Of a stretch of 64,000 bases of DNA, positions 9,084-18,381 are shown piece after piece. Made by a program: the position numbers and the translations under genes. Each line of letters starts with the position of its first letter. Position 1 is the stretch's first letter. This DNA comes from Granulicella sp. (GTDB taxonomy: Bacteria > Acidobacteriota > Terriglobia > Terriglobales > Acidobacteriaceae): the NCBI GenBank assembly GCA_025408425.1, contig JANXYX010000003.1, forward strand, positions 62,001 to 126,000, read 5' to 3'. The notes under the pieces were generated by a model, which ran no database searches, was not told the origin of the DNA, and was given only the letters and a program-made list of their open reading frames with translations.

Positions 9084-9491
9084 GAACAGCCTTTCCTATC
9101 TACTAGCAGAAGTGTATATGCCAGCATAAAACGACCCTCCGCCTAGCGGTATCCCTAAAGCAAAAGATCTCAGCGCAGGTTGGGAAATTTACTTGAGTGA
9201 CCCTCCCGGAACTCCGCCAGAAAATGTTCACGCCTTGTGGATTTTTTGAAACGATTCTGCCGCGCGAAACACTATCTCCATGAAGCTGATTTTCAAGCAA
9301 CTGCCGGGTGACCATAATCGCCAAGGTTGGTGATCCATATTACATGCAAAGTCGCTGGTTCTAAATATCCTTTCTTTGAAGAAAAAATCTTCACGAGGAT
9401 GAGATTCGGAATCTTGAGGTCAGCCTGTTTGGGTATAAACCAGCAGATCGTTGCTGGGTTCCTCAGGGCCTACGAGGAAGAGGAGAAAAAC
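9084..9491. other. Non-coding gap between the sigma cassette and the small-protein cluster
   Basis: About 400 bases between divergent genes. It must hold promoters in both directions. A short minus-strand frame here (9103-9324) has no family features and I consider it spurious. I see no repeat or RNA structure I can name. Confidence 0.4.
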
Positions 9492-9707
9492 ATGTCTGAC
9501 GATCGCATTGCCTTTCTACTGACTGTCGGCTTCTTTGCATTCATTGTCGTGGCGGTTCTATTCCTGGAGCTGCTCGCGGAGAAGTCTCAGTTCACCAATG
9601 ACCGAATACCCTCCGTTGAAGAACGAATGTTGCGCCAACGAACGAGCGTCTATAAAGCAGCAGTCCTGCTCACGATCGGCATATCCGTTAGCTCCATCCT
9701 CAGTTGA
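9492..9707 (+). CDS. Small membrane protein of unknown function
   Basis: 71 residues from ATG 9492, selected because a purine-rich GAGGAAGAGGAG lies just upstream; the open frame runs further back without a ribosome site. There are two hydrophobic segments (about residues 6-25, FLLTVGFFAFIVVAVLFLEL, and 54-70), separated by a charged loop with an R-x-P-S-V-E-E-R stretch. No family recognised. It sits 71 bases before the cold-shock gene, in a run of small proteins in the same direction that may respond to stress. Confidence 0.6.
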   Translation: MSDDRIAFLLTVGFFAFIVVAVLFLELLAEKSQFTNDRIPSVEERMLRQRTSVYKAAVLLTIGISVSSILS

Positions 9708-9778
9708 ACATCCGTCGCGCTGGACCCATCAACTGACCGCAAGCATCATCTCAGGGAACTCATTGAAAGGTAGACATT

Positions 9779-10021
9779 ATGGGACAACAGTACAGAGGAA
9801 CGGTGAAGTGGTTTAGCAACGTCAAGGGTTATGGCTTTCTTGGACGCGATGATGGCGAAGACGTCTTCGTTCATTTCAGCTCTATTAAGGAAGAAGGTTA
9901 TAAGAGCTTGAAAGAGGGAGAAGAAGTACTCTTCGACATCATTCAGGGCGACAAAGGGCCGCAAGCTGACGATGTGACTCGCCCCGCGAACACGCAGCAG
10001 CTTCAAAGCACCTCATCCTGA
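9779..10021 (+). CDS. Cold-shock domain protein (CspA family)
   Basis: 80 residues, a single cold-shock domain (S1-like OB fold). RNP1 is visible as KGYGFL and RNP2 as VFVHF; the opening G-T-V-K-W-F is diagnostic. Such proteins bind single-stranded RNA and DNA in the cytoplasm and melt RNA secondary structure in the cold or other stress. The start is set by GAAAGGTAG upstream. The C-terminal tail (about 68-80, T/S/Q-rich) is longer than in minimal CspA. Neighbours are other small proteins on the same strand. Confidence 0.93.
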   Translation: MGQQYRGTVKWFSNVKGYGFLGRDDGEDVFVHFSSIKEEGYKSLKEGEEVLFDIIQGDKGPQADDVTRPANTQQLQSTSS

Positions 10022-10134
10022 TCCTCAATGAATCAGGCGCGTCCTGCAAGAACAGGCTTAGACGACTGCAGCTAACTAGAATTCGGTTCCAACCTGGATG
10101 ACATGCCTCACTTCGAAGGAAGGCGGATAACGAC

Positions 10135-10482
10135 ATGGAATATGTAGACAGAATCTTGACCTGTGCCGATTGCAATGGCGAGTTTATCTTCAGTGCCGGG
10201 GAACAGTTGTTCTTCTTCGACAAGCAGTTTCGCAATGATCCCAGGCACTGTAAAGTTTGCAGGCTCAAACGAATGGGTAAGAGGGTTCAGCAAGGTGCTG
10301 CTGCTCCTCAGGTCATGAGCTTCCGGCGTACGGAGACTCGCGCCATCTGTTCAAAGTGCAATGTTGAAACAATACTTCCGTTCAAGCCCACCAACGGTCG
10401 TCCCGTACTGTGCCGGCAGTGCTTCCAATCCCAACAGAGCGCAGCCCCGACCCCACCGGCAGAGACAGAGATGCACGTGTAA
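10135..10482 (+). CDS. Small zinc-ribbon protein
   Basis: 115 residues with two C-x-x-C pairs in the first 45 residues (LTCADCNGEF and RHCKVCRLKR), the layout of the probable zinc-ribbon domain zf-trcl (Y-V-D-R-I-L-T-C-x-D-C, later F-F-x-x-K-x-F and C-x-x-C). A second ribbon near residues 70-95 has ICSKC and VLCRQC. It is likely a cytoplasmic zinc-binding protein, possibly nucleic-acid binding; function unknown. It follows the cold-shock gene, an arrangement suggesting a shared stress role. A short hairpin lies after the stop. Confidence 0.8.
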   Translation: MEYVDRILTCADCNGEFIFSAGEQLFFFDKQFRNDPRHCKVCRLKRMGKRVQQGAAAPQVMSFRRTETRAICSKCNVETILPFKPTNGRPVLCRQCFQSQQSAAPTPPAETEMHV

Positions 10483-10511
10483 GGACACATCAGCCATTGC
10501 TGCTTTCCCTT

Positions 10512-10534
10512 TAGGGAGATTGCATCTCCCCTAG
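10512..10534 (+). terminator. Short hairpin after the zinc-ribbon gene
   Basis: GGGAGAT pairs with ATCTCCC around a 3-base loop, extended by flanking TA pairs after a one-base bulge. There is no U-run, so termination is uncertain. Confidence 0.35.
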
Positions 10535-10587
10535 TTGCAACGGCTTCATTTAGGAATGCCCCGTAATTTCTCTGCCGTGCTGGCAAT

Positions 10588-10851
10588 ATGGTTGATAAAC
10601 TTGCAGCTATGCTCTGTCCGTCCGGTAAAGACCTGAAACGTATCTTCGAGACCGCTGTTCGTAATCTCGCGGAAGCTGAGAAAGTCATGAGTGATTCAGC
10701 TGTTTCGTTTCTGGTTCGGGATCAACGTTTCCAGAAGGCACAGAAGGACCGCCGGACAGCGGCCAGCGCTTTTCTGGAGCACAAGGCTGGTTGCTCGACC
10801 TGCCGTACCCGCGATAGCGCTATCAGACCTCGCTTCTCTAGCGAGGCATAA
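10588..10851 (+). CDS. Small hypothetical protein
   Basis: 87 residues, helical and charged, no signal peptide and no membrane segment. A C-terminal C-S-T-C pair (HKAGCSTCRTRD) could bind metal or form a disulfide; another cysteine lies at residue 10. No family recognised. Support for it being real: it is on the same strand as, and close to, other small stress-type genes, its composition is protein-like, and a terminator hairpin follows 12 bases after the stop. Confidence 0.55.
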   Translation: MVDKLAAMLCPSGKDLKRIFETAVRNLAEAEKVMSDSAVSFLVRDQRFQKAQKDRRTAASAFLEHKAGCSTCRTRDSAIRPRFSSEA

Positions 10852-10863
10852 GGTCGTACCACT

Positions 10864-10884
10864 TGGCCGGATCGAATCCGGCCA
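10864..10884 (+). terminator. Hairpin closing the small-protein cluster
   Basis: A perfect 9-bp stem (10864-10872 with 10876-10884) with a 3-base loop, followed by GATTATTC. It separates the small genes from the TonB receptor gene. The remaining gap to 11155 shows no gene and should hold the receptor promoter. Confidence 0.55.
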
Positions 10885-11155
10885 GATTATTCAATAGCTC
10901 CCTGCATCCTCCTTCTTTCCTTCAAATCGCCGCAAAAAACTGCAAAAGAATCTGAATATTTGTAAATCCATGGATCCTGCCATCCAGCTTCTCTGCTTAG
11001 GTGGATAGACCACCTGCGAGCGGAGAGGTTACCTTGTCTTTATTCCCTCCTGATTTCTGTTGACTAATTTGAATGCGCCCTGCTAGTGTTTAGTTCGCAC
11101 TTCAAACAATAGTCTTTGACGGTCGGTGTGCTGGCCCTTTCTCAGGAGGATCTAC

Positions 11156-14100
11156 GTGTTCTTGCGCAAAATATTCTGTTCCATCGCTTTTGTTCTTTTG
11201 CTTGCTTCATCTCTCTCATCTCTAGGACAGGCCGTTAGCGCAACGCTGCTGGGCACAGTTCAGGACAGTACCGGTGCAGCCGTTAGCAATGCGAAAATTA
11301 CGGCGGTTGACGCGGCCACTGGCGCTATCCATCAGGCGGCTACCAACGCCAGCGGTAATTACACATTTCCCGATCTGCAGCCCGGCACTTACAGCGTCAC
11401 AGCGGAAGCCGCCGGATTCAAGAAGGAGACCCATCAGAATGTCGATCTTCTCCTTAACTCCTCCACCCGTGTTGATCTCAATCTAGCCACCGGCAGTGTC
11501 ACTGAAACCGTGCTGGTTACTACCGCGCCAGCTCTTCTCCAGACAGATCGTGCCGATATCAGCACCAAGATCGAAGCCGCTCAGGTTGCCGATCTACCTC
11601 TTGGCACCAACCGAAACTTTCAGTCGCTCCTCAACCTCGTCCCAGGAACGGCTCCGGCAGTCTTCCAGCACTCGCAGTTCTTCAACGCCCAAAGTGCGCT
11701 TCAGACTGAGGCAAACGGTCTTCCCCGCATGGGCAATCTGTACCAGATCGAAGGTATCGACGACGATGAGCGCACAGGCCTGCTGCAGATCATCATTCCT
11801 CCCGCAGACGCCATTCAGTCAGTCGATATATCGACCAATAACTTTGAGGCCGAGCTCGGCCGCGCAACAGGTGCCGTCACGAACGTCACTCTGAAGTCCG
11901 GCACCAATGCCTATCACGGTTCAGCCTTCGAGTTCATTCAGAACAACGCCGTCAATGCTCGTTCCTACTTTGGTGGTCCTCTCGGACATCTCTCCTACAA
12001 CTACTTCGGTGGCAGCATCGGTGGCCCAATCTGGAAAGATAAGTTGTTCTTCTTTGGCGACTATCTCCGGACGTCGGATCATGAAAAAGTCACCAGCACG
12101 TTCACCATTCCTGATCCGCGCTACTACACGCCTAACGCAAATGGCTTCATTGACCTCGGCGCGGCACTTGGAGCCGCCAACTCGGCTGGCATCAGGGTTG
12201 GACAGGTGTTTGACCCATCAACCGGAGATGGCACGACGGCTCATCCCCGCACGCCCTACGCCAACAACCTGATCCCCATCAGCAAGGTCAATCCCGTCTC
12301 GCTCGCCATTCTCCAGAAGGTAGGGGCAGCAGCTGCCACCAATGGAACCTTGGATGCCACAAAACCGCTGAATAACCCAGCGAATAACTACGTGAGCGCA
12401 CTGCCCTTCACCAAGACGACCGATAGCTTCGACACCAAGGTCGACTTTGCTCTGAATGAACGGAACCACCTTAGCGGACGGTTCAGCTTCCAGCGCGTCC
12501 TTACCTTTCAGGCTCCCTCCTTTGGAGCTTTTCTGGGTGGCCCGGCGGGTGGTGGTTTTGAGGGTACCGGTGATCAGAAGGCCTACAGCACCGGTATCAA
12601 CTACGAGCATGTCTTCTCTCAGAGTCTATTTACTGAGGTACGAGTCGGCGTCGCCCACCTGCGCAACAATGCACAGCCCAGCGACTATGGCACCAGCGAC
12701 GCGACAACCCTGGGTATTCCCGGTGTAAACATCGCTGGGCAGCCCTTCACTTCAGGCCAGGTTGCCATTAACTTAAACGGTCCCTTCTCCGGCCCGCTCA
12801 TCGGCTATTCGGCTTCCGTGCCGTGGATTCGCGCCGAATCCAATATTGACTTTGTCAATAACTGGACAAAGGTTCTCCACAATCACACGTTTAAGTTCGG
12901 TGCTGACCTCCGTCGCGTCCGTGACGATCTTCTGCAGGATCAGACATTCAGCCCACGCGGAGTATTCAACTTCGCCGACGTGCAAACCTCTGAGGCCGGA
13001 GCCTCTACGAACCTTGCAAATAACGTTGCCAGCTTTTTGTTCGATCTGCCTAGTTCGACTGGCCGCGACCTCAACACCTTCTTCCCGGCCTATCGTCAGT
13101 GGTGGTTCTTCGCCTACGCTGCCGATAAGTGGCAGGCAACTTCGAAGTTGACGGTTGACCTCGGTGTTCGCTGGGACTTCTATCCCCCTGCAACACCAAA
13201 GGTCGCAGGCGGCTTCTCTAACTATGATCCAGCCAACAACCAGCTTGTCGAAGCCGGTATCGGTACCAATCCGGCTAACCTCGGCATGCAGACGCGGTAT
13301 CGCTACTTCGCTCCTCGTACCGGCTTCTCGTATCGTGTCACGGACAACACTGTCATCCGAGGCGGATTCGGTATCAGTTACACCCCCTACCCGGATAACA
13401 ACTATGCGTACAACTATCCGATCCGTGCCAACAATAGTTACGGGCTGTCCGGATCGTCTCCGTACACTCCGGCAGTACTTGGTGATGGCGTAACCACTGC
13501 ATCGTTTCAGGCTGGGTTCCCCGCACCAGTGCCCGTTGCGGTTCCAGCGAACGGCCTCATCCCAACCAATACCTCAGCGCTTGTAGCTCAGTCATACAAC
13601 GTCATTCCGTTGAACTATAAGAACCCTTATGCTGAATCGTGGAATGTTGCCATCCAGCAGGCGCTGCCTGGCAGCACCTCGCTGCAGCTTGCTTACGTTG
13701 CCAATCACGGTGTAGATATCGCAGGCAACCAGAACATCAATCTACCCAGCACCTATGGTGGTGGTGCAGCATCGGATCCTGAATACAACTGCGTAGGCTG
13801 CCCCTCTAACCTGCATCGCACGGCAGCAACCAATGTTCTCTATCTACCCTTCTCGTCGAACTACCAGTCGCTACAGGCTCAACTGACTCGCAGAATGACA
13901 AAGGGCCTCGCCTTTACCACTGCCTTTACCTGGGGCAAAGCTATGGGCTATGTCAATGGCGATGACGGGGGGTTGACCTTCTTCATCAACACGCGCAGGA
14001 ACTATGCTCCGCTCGACTTTGACCGCGCACTCAACTACGAACAGAGCTTTACCTACGAACTCCCGTTCGGACGAGGTCATGCTCACCTTAGTTCGGGTAT

Positions 14101-14608
14101 CGGTGCCCAGGCTCTTGGTGGTTGGAAGCTGTCGGGAATCGTCTCGGTAGTCTCTGGAACTCCCTTTACCGTCAGCGCAAATGGCGGCACACTCAACACG
14201 CCTGGAACCGCCCAGACAGCCAACCTCTCAGGCCCCTACAAAGTGACGCATGGTATCGGCTCGAGCACCCGTTGGTTCGATCCAACAGCATTTTCACAGC
14301 CTGCAGGTTGCACTGTATCTCCTTGCCAACTCGGTAATACTGGAAGAAATCAGTTCCGCGGACCTGGATACATTCAGGACAATGTGTCGCTCTTCAAGAG
14401 CTTCAACATCTTCCGTGAAGCTGCGTTGGAGACCCGTATTGAGGCCTTCCAGTTGAGCAACACTCCGCAGTTCAACAATCCCAATAGCGGTAGCATTTCA
14501 GCCACCAACTTTGGTCAGGTAACAGGTACGTTGGGCAGTGGTCAGGGCAGCGTGAATGGAATCGGCGGCGGCCGTTCTCTCCAGGCATCGGCCCGGATCA
14601 GCTTCTAA
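11156..14608 (+). CDS. TonB-dependent receptor, Oar-like, with carboxypeptidase-regulatory-like domain
   Basis: 1150 residues from GTG 11156, chosen because AGGAGG lies 7 bases upstream. A signal peptide (about 1-25, to SSLGQA) is followed by a carboxypeptidase-regulatory-like beta-sandwich (about 26-110: GTVQDSTGAAVSNAKI, YTFPDLQPGTYSVTAEAAGF), a plug domain with GNLYQIEGIDDDER and ATGAVTNVTLKSGTNAYHG, then an outer-membrane beta-barrel ending ASARISF. Such receptors are very common in Acidobacteria and import oligosaccharides or other large substrates using TonB energy. Downstream sugar catabolic genes suggest a sugar ligand; the specific substrate is unknown. A terminator hairpin follows. 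Confidence 0.92.
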   Translation: MFLRKIFCSIAFVLLLASSLSSLGQAVSATLLGTVQDSTGAAVSNAKITAVDAATGAIHQAATNASGNYTFPDLQPGTYSVTAEAAGFKKETHQNVDLLLNSSTRVDLNLATGSVTETVLVTTAPALLQTDRADISTKIEAAQVADLPLGTNRNFQSLLNLVPGTAPAVFQHSQFFNAQSALQTEANGLPRMGNLYQIEGIDDDERTGLLQIIIPPADAIQSVDISTNNFEAELGRATGAVTNVTLKSGTNAYHGSAFEFIQNNAVNARSYFGGPLGHLSYNYFGGSIGGPIWKDKLFFFGDYLRTSDHEKVTSTFTIPDPRYYTPNANGFIDLGAALGAANSAGIRVGQVFDPSTGDGTTAHPRTPYANNLIPISKVNPVSLAILQKVGAAAATNGTLDATKPLNNPANNYVSALPFTKTTDSFDTKVDFALNERNHLSGRFSFQRVLTFQAPSFGAFLGGPAGGGFEGTGDQKAYSTGINYEHVFSQSLFTEVRVGVAHLRNNAQPSDYGTSDATTLGIPGVNIAGQPFTSGQVAINLNGPFSGPLIGYSASVPWIRAESNIDFVNNWTKVLHNHTFKFGADLRRVRDDLLQDQTFSPRGVFNFADVQTSEAGASTNLANNVASFLFDLPSSTGRDLNTFFPAYRQWWFFAYAADKWQATSKLTVDLGVRWDFYPPATPKVAGGFSNYDPANNQLVEAGIGTNPANLGMQTRYRYFAPRTGFSYRVTDNTVIRGGFGISYTPYPDNNYAYNYPIRANNSYGLSGSSPYTPAVLGDGVTTASFQAGFPAPVPVAVPANGLIPTNTSALVAQSYNVIPLNYKNPYAESWNVAIQQALPGSTSLQLAYVANHGVDIAGNQNINLPSTYGGGAASDPEYNCVGCPSNLHRTAATNVLYLPFSSNYQSLQAQLTRRMTKGLAFTTAFTWGKAMGYVNGDDGGLTFFINTRRNYAPLDFDRALNYEQSFTYELPFGRGHAHLSSGIGAQALGGWKLSGIVSVVSGTPFTVSANGGTLNTPGTAQTANLSGPYKVTHGIGSSTRWFDPTAFSQPAGCTVSPCQLGNTGRNQFRGPGYIQDNVSLFKSFNIFREAALETRIEAFQLSNTPQFNNPNSGSISATNFGQVTGTLGSGQGSVNGIGGGRSLQASARISF

Positions 14609-14634
14609 TCCGTCGGTCGATCTGATTCGAAAAC

Positions 14635-14668
14635 AGGCCGGTCACGTTGTGTTCGTCGTGACCGGCCT
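14635..14668 (+). terminator. Strong hairpin after the TonB receptor gene
   Basis: A perfect 12-bp inverted repeat (AGGCCGGTCACG, loop of 10, and its complement at 14657-14668), 26 bases after the stop. It has no clear U-run, so it may act as an mRNA-stabilising hairpin as well as a terminator. Confidence 0.6.
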
Positions 14669-14734
14669 CGTAGTCTAAATTCACCTGCTCCCGTAGTAAT
14701 TTTCCGGAGCAGCGAATAGGAAAGAAGGGTACGG

Positions 14735-15703
14735 ATGCAACAGGTTTCACGGCGTCGTTTCTTGGTTGGAGCAGGCGTAGCAGCTGCTTCCTATGCGTCA
14801 TTCCCAACTACTGCGCTGGCGGCGGCTCACTCACCCTTCAAGGTTGCTGTCATCACCGATGAGATATCCCCGGATTTCGACCATGCGTGCTCAGTTGCGT
14901 CAAAGGAGTTCGGTCTCCAATGGGTAGAGCTTCGCAGCATGTGGAAGAAGAGCCTGCAGGATCTAACGGACGCTGAGATCTCTGACGCTCTCAAAATCCT
15001 GAATAAATACAGCCTCCGCGTAACAGACATCGCCAGTCCGCTCTTCAAGGTGGATTGGCCCGATGCTCCCCCAACGCAGCACGCTGCATCGACCAAGTCC
15101 ATTACCGCGGCCGAGACCTTCAGGCAGCAGGACGCAGTACTGGCCCGCAGCATAGCGCTCGCCAAGCAGTTCAAGACGGACAAGGTGCGCTGCTTCGACT
15201 TCTGGCGAGTGGATGATGTCGCTCCATACAGAGCCGCAATCAATGCCAAGCTTCGAGAAGCGGCGGAGACGTGCGGCAAGCAGGGAGTTCTGCTGGTGCT
15301 GGAGAATGAGTTCGAGTGCAACACCGCTACCGGGCGGGAGGCTGCTGCAACGCTCGCCGCCGTACCGTCCCCGCACTTCGTGTTGAACTGGGACCCCGCC
15401 AATGCAGTGATGCGTGGTGAATTGGACGCCTTTCCTGCAGCCTGGCAACTCCTTCCGAAGCATCGGATTCGCCACTGCCACGTCAAGAATGCGGTTCAGG
15501 CCGCGGACGGCAAGATCGCCTGGTCGCCGGTTGGCACAGGCCTTATTGATTGGACCGCTCAATTCAAAGCGCTCAAGAACAGTGGCTATCGCGACGCCGT
15601 TAGTTTGGAGACCCATTGGCACGGCGCGGCCACCCCGGAAGAGTCCAGCCGCATCAGTTGGACTGGTATGAAGCAGGCTCTGAAAGATGCGGCGATCGCA
15701 TAA
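14735..15703 (+). CDS. Tat-exported sugar phosphate isomerase/epimerase-like TIM-barrel protein
   Basis: 322 residues. A twin-arginine signal SRRRFLV starts at residue 5 and ends near LAAAHS, so the folded protein is probably exported to the periplasm. The rest is a xylose-isomerase-like TIM barrel (AP endonuclease 2 family): LVLENEFECNT carries the usual metal-ligand glutamate, FVLNWDPANA and HCHVKNA the aspartate and histidines, and VSLETHW the last glutamate. It likely isomerises or epimerises a sugar or sugar acid with a divalent metal. It lies between a TonB receptor and a ROK regulator, in one direction with other sugar genes. Confidence 0.82.
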   Translation: MQQVSRRRFLVGAGVAAASYASFPTTALAAAHSPFKVAVITDEISPDFDHACSVASKEFGLQWVELRSMWKKSLQDLTDAEISDALKILNKYSLRVTDIASPLFKVDWPDAPPTQHAASTKSITAAETFRQQDAVLARSIALAKQFKTDKVRCFDFWRVDDVAPYRAAINAKLREAAETCGKQGVLLVLENEFECNTATGREAAATLAAVPSPHFVLNWDPANAVMRGELDAFPAAWQLLPKHRIRHCHVKNAVQAADGKIAWSPVGTGLIDWTAQFKALKNSGYRDAVSLETHWHGAATPEESSRISWTGMKQALKDAAIA

Positions 15704-16117
15704 CGATTGCATCGACTTGCGCAATTCAGGCTGTATTAGCCAAGCCTATGGATGTTTCGTGATCGCACAGCCATGTCTCAACGATGCAGCTAATCAATTG
15801 CATTCGCACTAGCCAGCAGCCGATCGCTGATGTAAATCCGGGCTAGGCACTGCGCTGGCCTTATTAGACGCAATCCAGTCCCTCAAGGAGAAGCAGGAGT
15901 TAGAGATTTCGTCCTAACCTCGTATCGAGACTCTTATAGTGTGTTTGTTTCGCGGTTACAAGAATAGGGCACCAAAGCTATAGATTGGGTACGGGTATTT
16001 GTAACAAAACCAAGCTGATAGAAAGGCTGCAAAGCTGACAGATCCGCCCAGTGAGTAGGAGTACTCGTCAACTTGATTGGGAGAGTGACTTAGGCTAAGT
16101 GGTAAATTAGACCTTCT
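15704..16117 (+). other. Non-coding region upstream of the ROK regulator
   Basis: 414 bases with no credible reading frame. It separates the TIM-barrel gene from the ROK gene and should contain the latter's promoter and possibly its operator. I see no repeat or terminator that I can name with confidence. Confidence 0.4.
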
Positions 16118-17275
16118 ATGCATCGCTTTCCTCTTACCGAAAAGCAATCCGCCTCGAATAAAACCCCTCGGCGGATTAATCGCAATCTCCTGTTCAATCT
16201 CATCCGCACGCGACAACCCATCTCGCGCGCGGATCTCGCAAGGCTGAGCGGGTTGCAGCGCAGCACCGTATCCTTGATCGTCGAGGAACTTATCGCTGAC
16301 CGGTGGATACTGGAAGGTGCCGTAGGTCATCTCCCGCGCGGCCGCAGGCCCACATTGATCCAACTGAATGACCAGCGAGCTATCATTGCGTTGGATATTC
16401 ATCCCACGCAAACAACGGTGGCGGTTGCCGATCTTGGCGGGAAGATTGTGGCTCAAAATGTCATCGTTGTTCCGCAGGATGCGAAGAAGGCGCTGACAGC
16501 TATTGTTGCCGGGATTCGCAAGATGATGGCAGCGCACAAGACCAGGACTTTTGATGGCATTGGCATCTGCCTGCCAGGACGTACGGACCTTCAACTCCAG
16601 AAATTGATCTTTGCCCCCAACCTCAAATGGCCAGTTCTGAGTATCAAGTCCCGAATCCAGCGTGCCACTGGCTTGCGCGTCGAGATGGATAACGTTGCGA
16701 ACGCCTGCGCGCTCGCCGAAGTCTGGTTCGGCGATAGTGACCGCATGCATGACCTCGTCGTCGTCAACGTGTCAGAGGGAATAGGCACGGGGATATTTGC
16801 CAACGGACAGCTCCTGCGTGGTGACAGCGGTATGGCGGGAGAGTTCGGCCACGTGGAACTCGAGCCAGGCGGACCGCTGTGCGCCTGCGGGAACTACGGA
16901 TGCTGGGAGACCCTTGCGTCGAACCGAGCAGCTCTTCGATATTACAAAGAGCTTGCGCCATCTGCGCCCAAGCCGACTTTTGCCCACCTGCTAAAGCTTG
17001 CCCAGAACGGAGACAAAGCAGCGGTCGATGCACTTTCAACCATGGCACATCATCTCGGCCGTGGAATTCGCATGATCGCTTCCGCGCTCGCTCCCAGTGA
17101 GATCGTCGTGGTCGGCGATGTCACCGCCCTGTGGCACACCTTCGGGCCAATCGTCGAAGCCGAGATGAAGAAAAACTCCATCTCCAGAATGCCCATCCTC
17201 CGGCCAACTTACGACGGAAATGCCGCTCGACTGCGCAGCGCAGTAGCATTGTTCCTCAGCGAAGGCACCGTCTAA
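16118..17275 (+). CDS. ROK-family transcriptional regulator
   Basis: 385 residues. The N-terminal winged helix (about 15-75, RTRQPISRADLARLSGLQRS) matches NagC/XylR-type ROK repressors. The C-terminal ROK domain has EGIGTGIFANGQLLRG, GEFGHVEL and the zinc site CACGNYGCWE. The usual D-x-G-x-T nucleotide motif near the domain start reads DIHPTQTT, so the glycine is missing and kinase activity is unlikely, as expected for a regulator. It probably senses a sugar and controls the neighbouring TonB, isomerase, FAH and oxidoreductase genes; that target set is inferred from position. Confidence 0.88.
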   Translation: MHRFPLTEKQSASNKTPRRINRNLLFNLIRTRQPISRADLARLSGLQRSTVSLIVEELIADRWILEGAVGHLPRGRRPTLIQLNDQRAIIALDIHPTQTTVAVADLGGKIVAQNVIVVPQDAKKALTAIVAGIRKMMAAHKTRTFDGIGICLPGRTDLQLQKLIFAPNLKWPVLSIKSRIQRATGLRVEMDNVANACALAEVWFGDSDRMHDLVVVNVSEGIGTGIFANGQLLRGDSGMAGEFGHVELEPGGPLCACGNYGCWETLASNRAALRYYKELAPSAPKPTFAHLLKLAQNGDKAAVDALSTMAHHLGRGIRMIASALAPSEIVVVGDVTALWHTFGPIVEAEMKKNSISRMPILRPTYDGNAARLRSAVALFLSEGTV

Positions 17276-17344
17276 CGGTTGCATGTATGTCGGTGCTAAC
17301 GTGGTTGTGTAGTTCGATACGATCATCGCTGGAGGAAGAAATCT

Positions 17345-18190
17345 ATGAAGTTAGTTCGATATGGCGCAGCGGGCCAGGAGAAGCCAGGCATTCTGGCCCC
17401 GGATGGTACCCTGCGTGACCTGTCGGAGCATATTCCCGACATTACTGGTTCCATCCTGCTGCCGGAGTCTTTGCAGCGGTTGCAAAAGCTAGACCCAACT
17501 CACCTGCCACTGGTTGAAGGCGACCCTCGCATTGGCCCTTGTGTCGCCCAGGTAGGAAAGTTCATCTGCATAGGACTTAATTACTCAGACCATGCCGCTG
17601 AGTCAGGCATGGATGTCCCCAAAGAACCGGTCATGTTCATGAAAGCGACCTCCGCCATCTGCGGACCGAATGATGACGTCGTCATTCCTCGTGGAGCCGA
17701 GAAGACCGACTGGGAAGTTGAGCTCGGCGTCGTCATCGGGAAGCCAGCGAAGTACGTCACCCAGGCGGAGGCGCTCTCACACGTCGCCGGATACTGCGTA
17801 GTCAACGATCTCTCTGAGCGTGCCTTCCAGCTAGAGGGTACCGGCCAATGGGTCAAAGGCAAGAGCGCAGATACGTTTGGCCCTATCGGTCCATGGCTCG
17901 TGACCAGCGACGAAGTCCCCGATCCTCAAGCCTTGACACTCTGGCTTGAGGTGGATGGCCGCCAATTCCAGAGAGGCTCCACAGCGACGATGGTCTTCGG
18001 AGTCGCTCATCTGGTCAGCTATGTCAGCCAGTTCATGAGCCTCCAGCCGGGCGACATTATCTCTACCGGAACGCCTCCGGGAGTAGGACTCGGCCAGAAG
18101 CCCCCAGTCTATCTGCGCCCGGGCAACTCCATTTATCTGGGTATTGACGGACTTGGCGAGCAGCGCCAGCGTGTAGTTCCGTATAGCTAG
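17345..18190 (+). CDS. Fumarylacetoacetate hydrolase-family protein, likely diketo-deoxy-sugar-acid hydrolase
   Basis: 281 residues with a well-placed GGAGGAAG before the ATG. The FAH catalytic domain starts near residue 75 (GKFICIGLNYSDHAAESG) with the metal-binding glutamates in DWEVELGVVIG and an aspartate in NDLSERAFQ, then GDIISTGTPPGVG. This form resembles 2,4-diketo-3-deoxy-L-fuconate hydrolases and proteins often labelled ureidoglycolate lyase. Such enzymes cleave a C-C bond of a diketo acid in the cytoplasm. With the SDR and the fucose-related genes in this window, a role in deoxysugar breakdown is plausible but not proven. A hairpin follows. Confidence 0.85.
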   Translation: MKLVRYGAAGQEKPGILAPDGTLRDLSEHIPDITGSILLPESLQRLQKLDPTHLPLVEGDPRIGPCVAQVGKFICIGLNYSDHAAESGMDVPKEPVMFMKATSAICGPNDDVVIPRGAEKTDWEVELGVVIGKPAKYVTQAEALSHVAGYCVVNDLSERAFQLEGTGQWVKGKSADTFGPIGPWLVTSDEVPDPQALTLWLEVDGRQFQRGSTATMVFGVAHLVSYVSQFMSLQPGDIISTGTPPGVGLGQKPPVYLRPGNSIYLGIDGLGEQRQRVVPYS

Positions 18191-18209
18191 TCAGGACCTA
18201 GCCCCCTTG

Positions 18210-18242
18210 CCTGCCTTTGCCTTGCGAAAAGTCAAAGGCAGG
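18210..18242 (+). terminator. Hairpin after the FAH gene
   Basis: A perfect 10-bp inverted repeat, CCTGCCTTTG (18210-18219) with CAAAGGCAGG (18233-18242), 20 bases after the stop and without a U-run. It probably bounds the FAH transcript. Confidence 0.5.
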
Positions 18243-18381
18243 AATTATGCCTAAGTGCGAACAATCTATAGACAAAGATGCAAAAAACCACGTCTGCCAC
18301 TATCCAACCCTGCTCAAAACCAATAGAATCGGCGGGCGGCCCCGTGGCTGCTAATTCGGAGTGCCTACTAAGGGGTGAACT

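Noticed and set aside
9103..9324. Minus-strand frame of 73 codons
   Set aside because: No family features, no ribosome site and an unlikely composition; it lies in a promoter region.
15956..16750. Long minus-strand frame of 264 codons overlapping the ROK gene
   Set aside because: It is a shadow of the ROK gene: its composition is odd and the plus-strand protein has clear ROK motifs.
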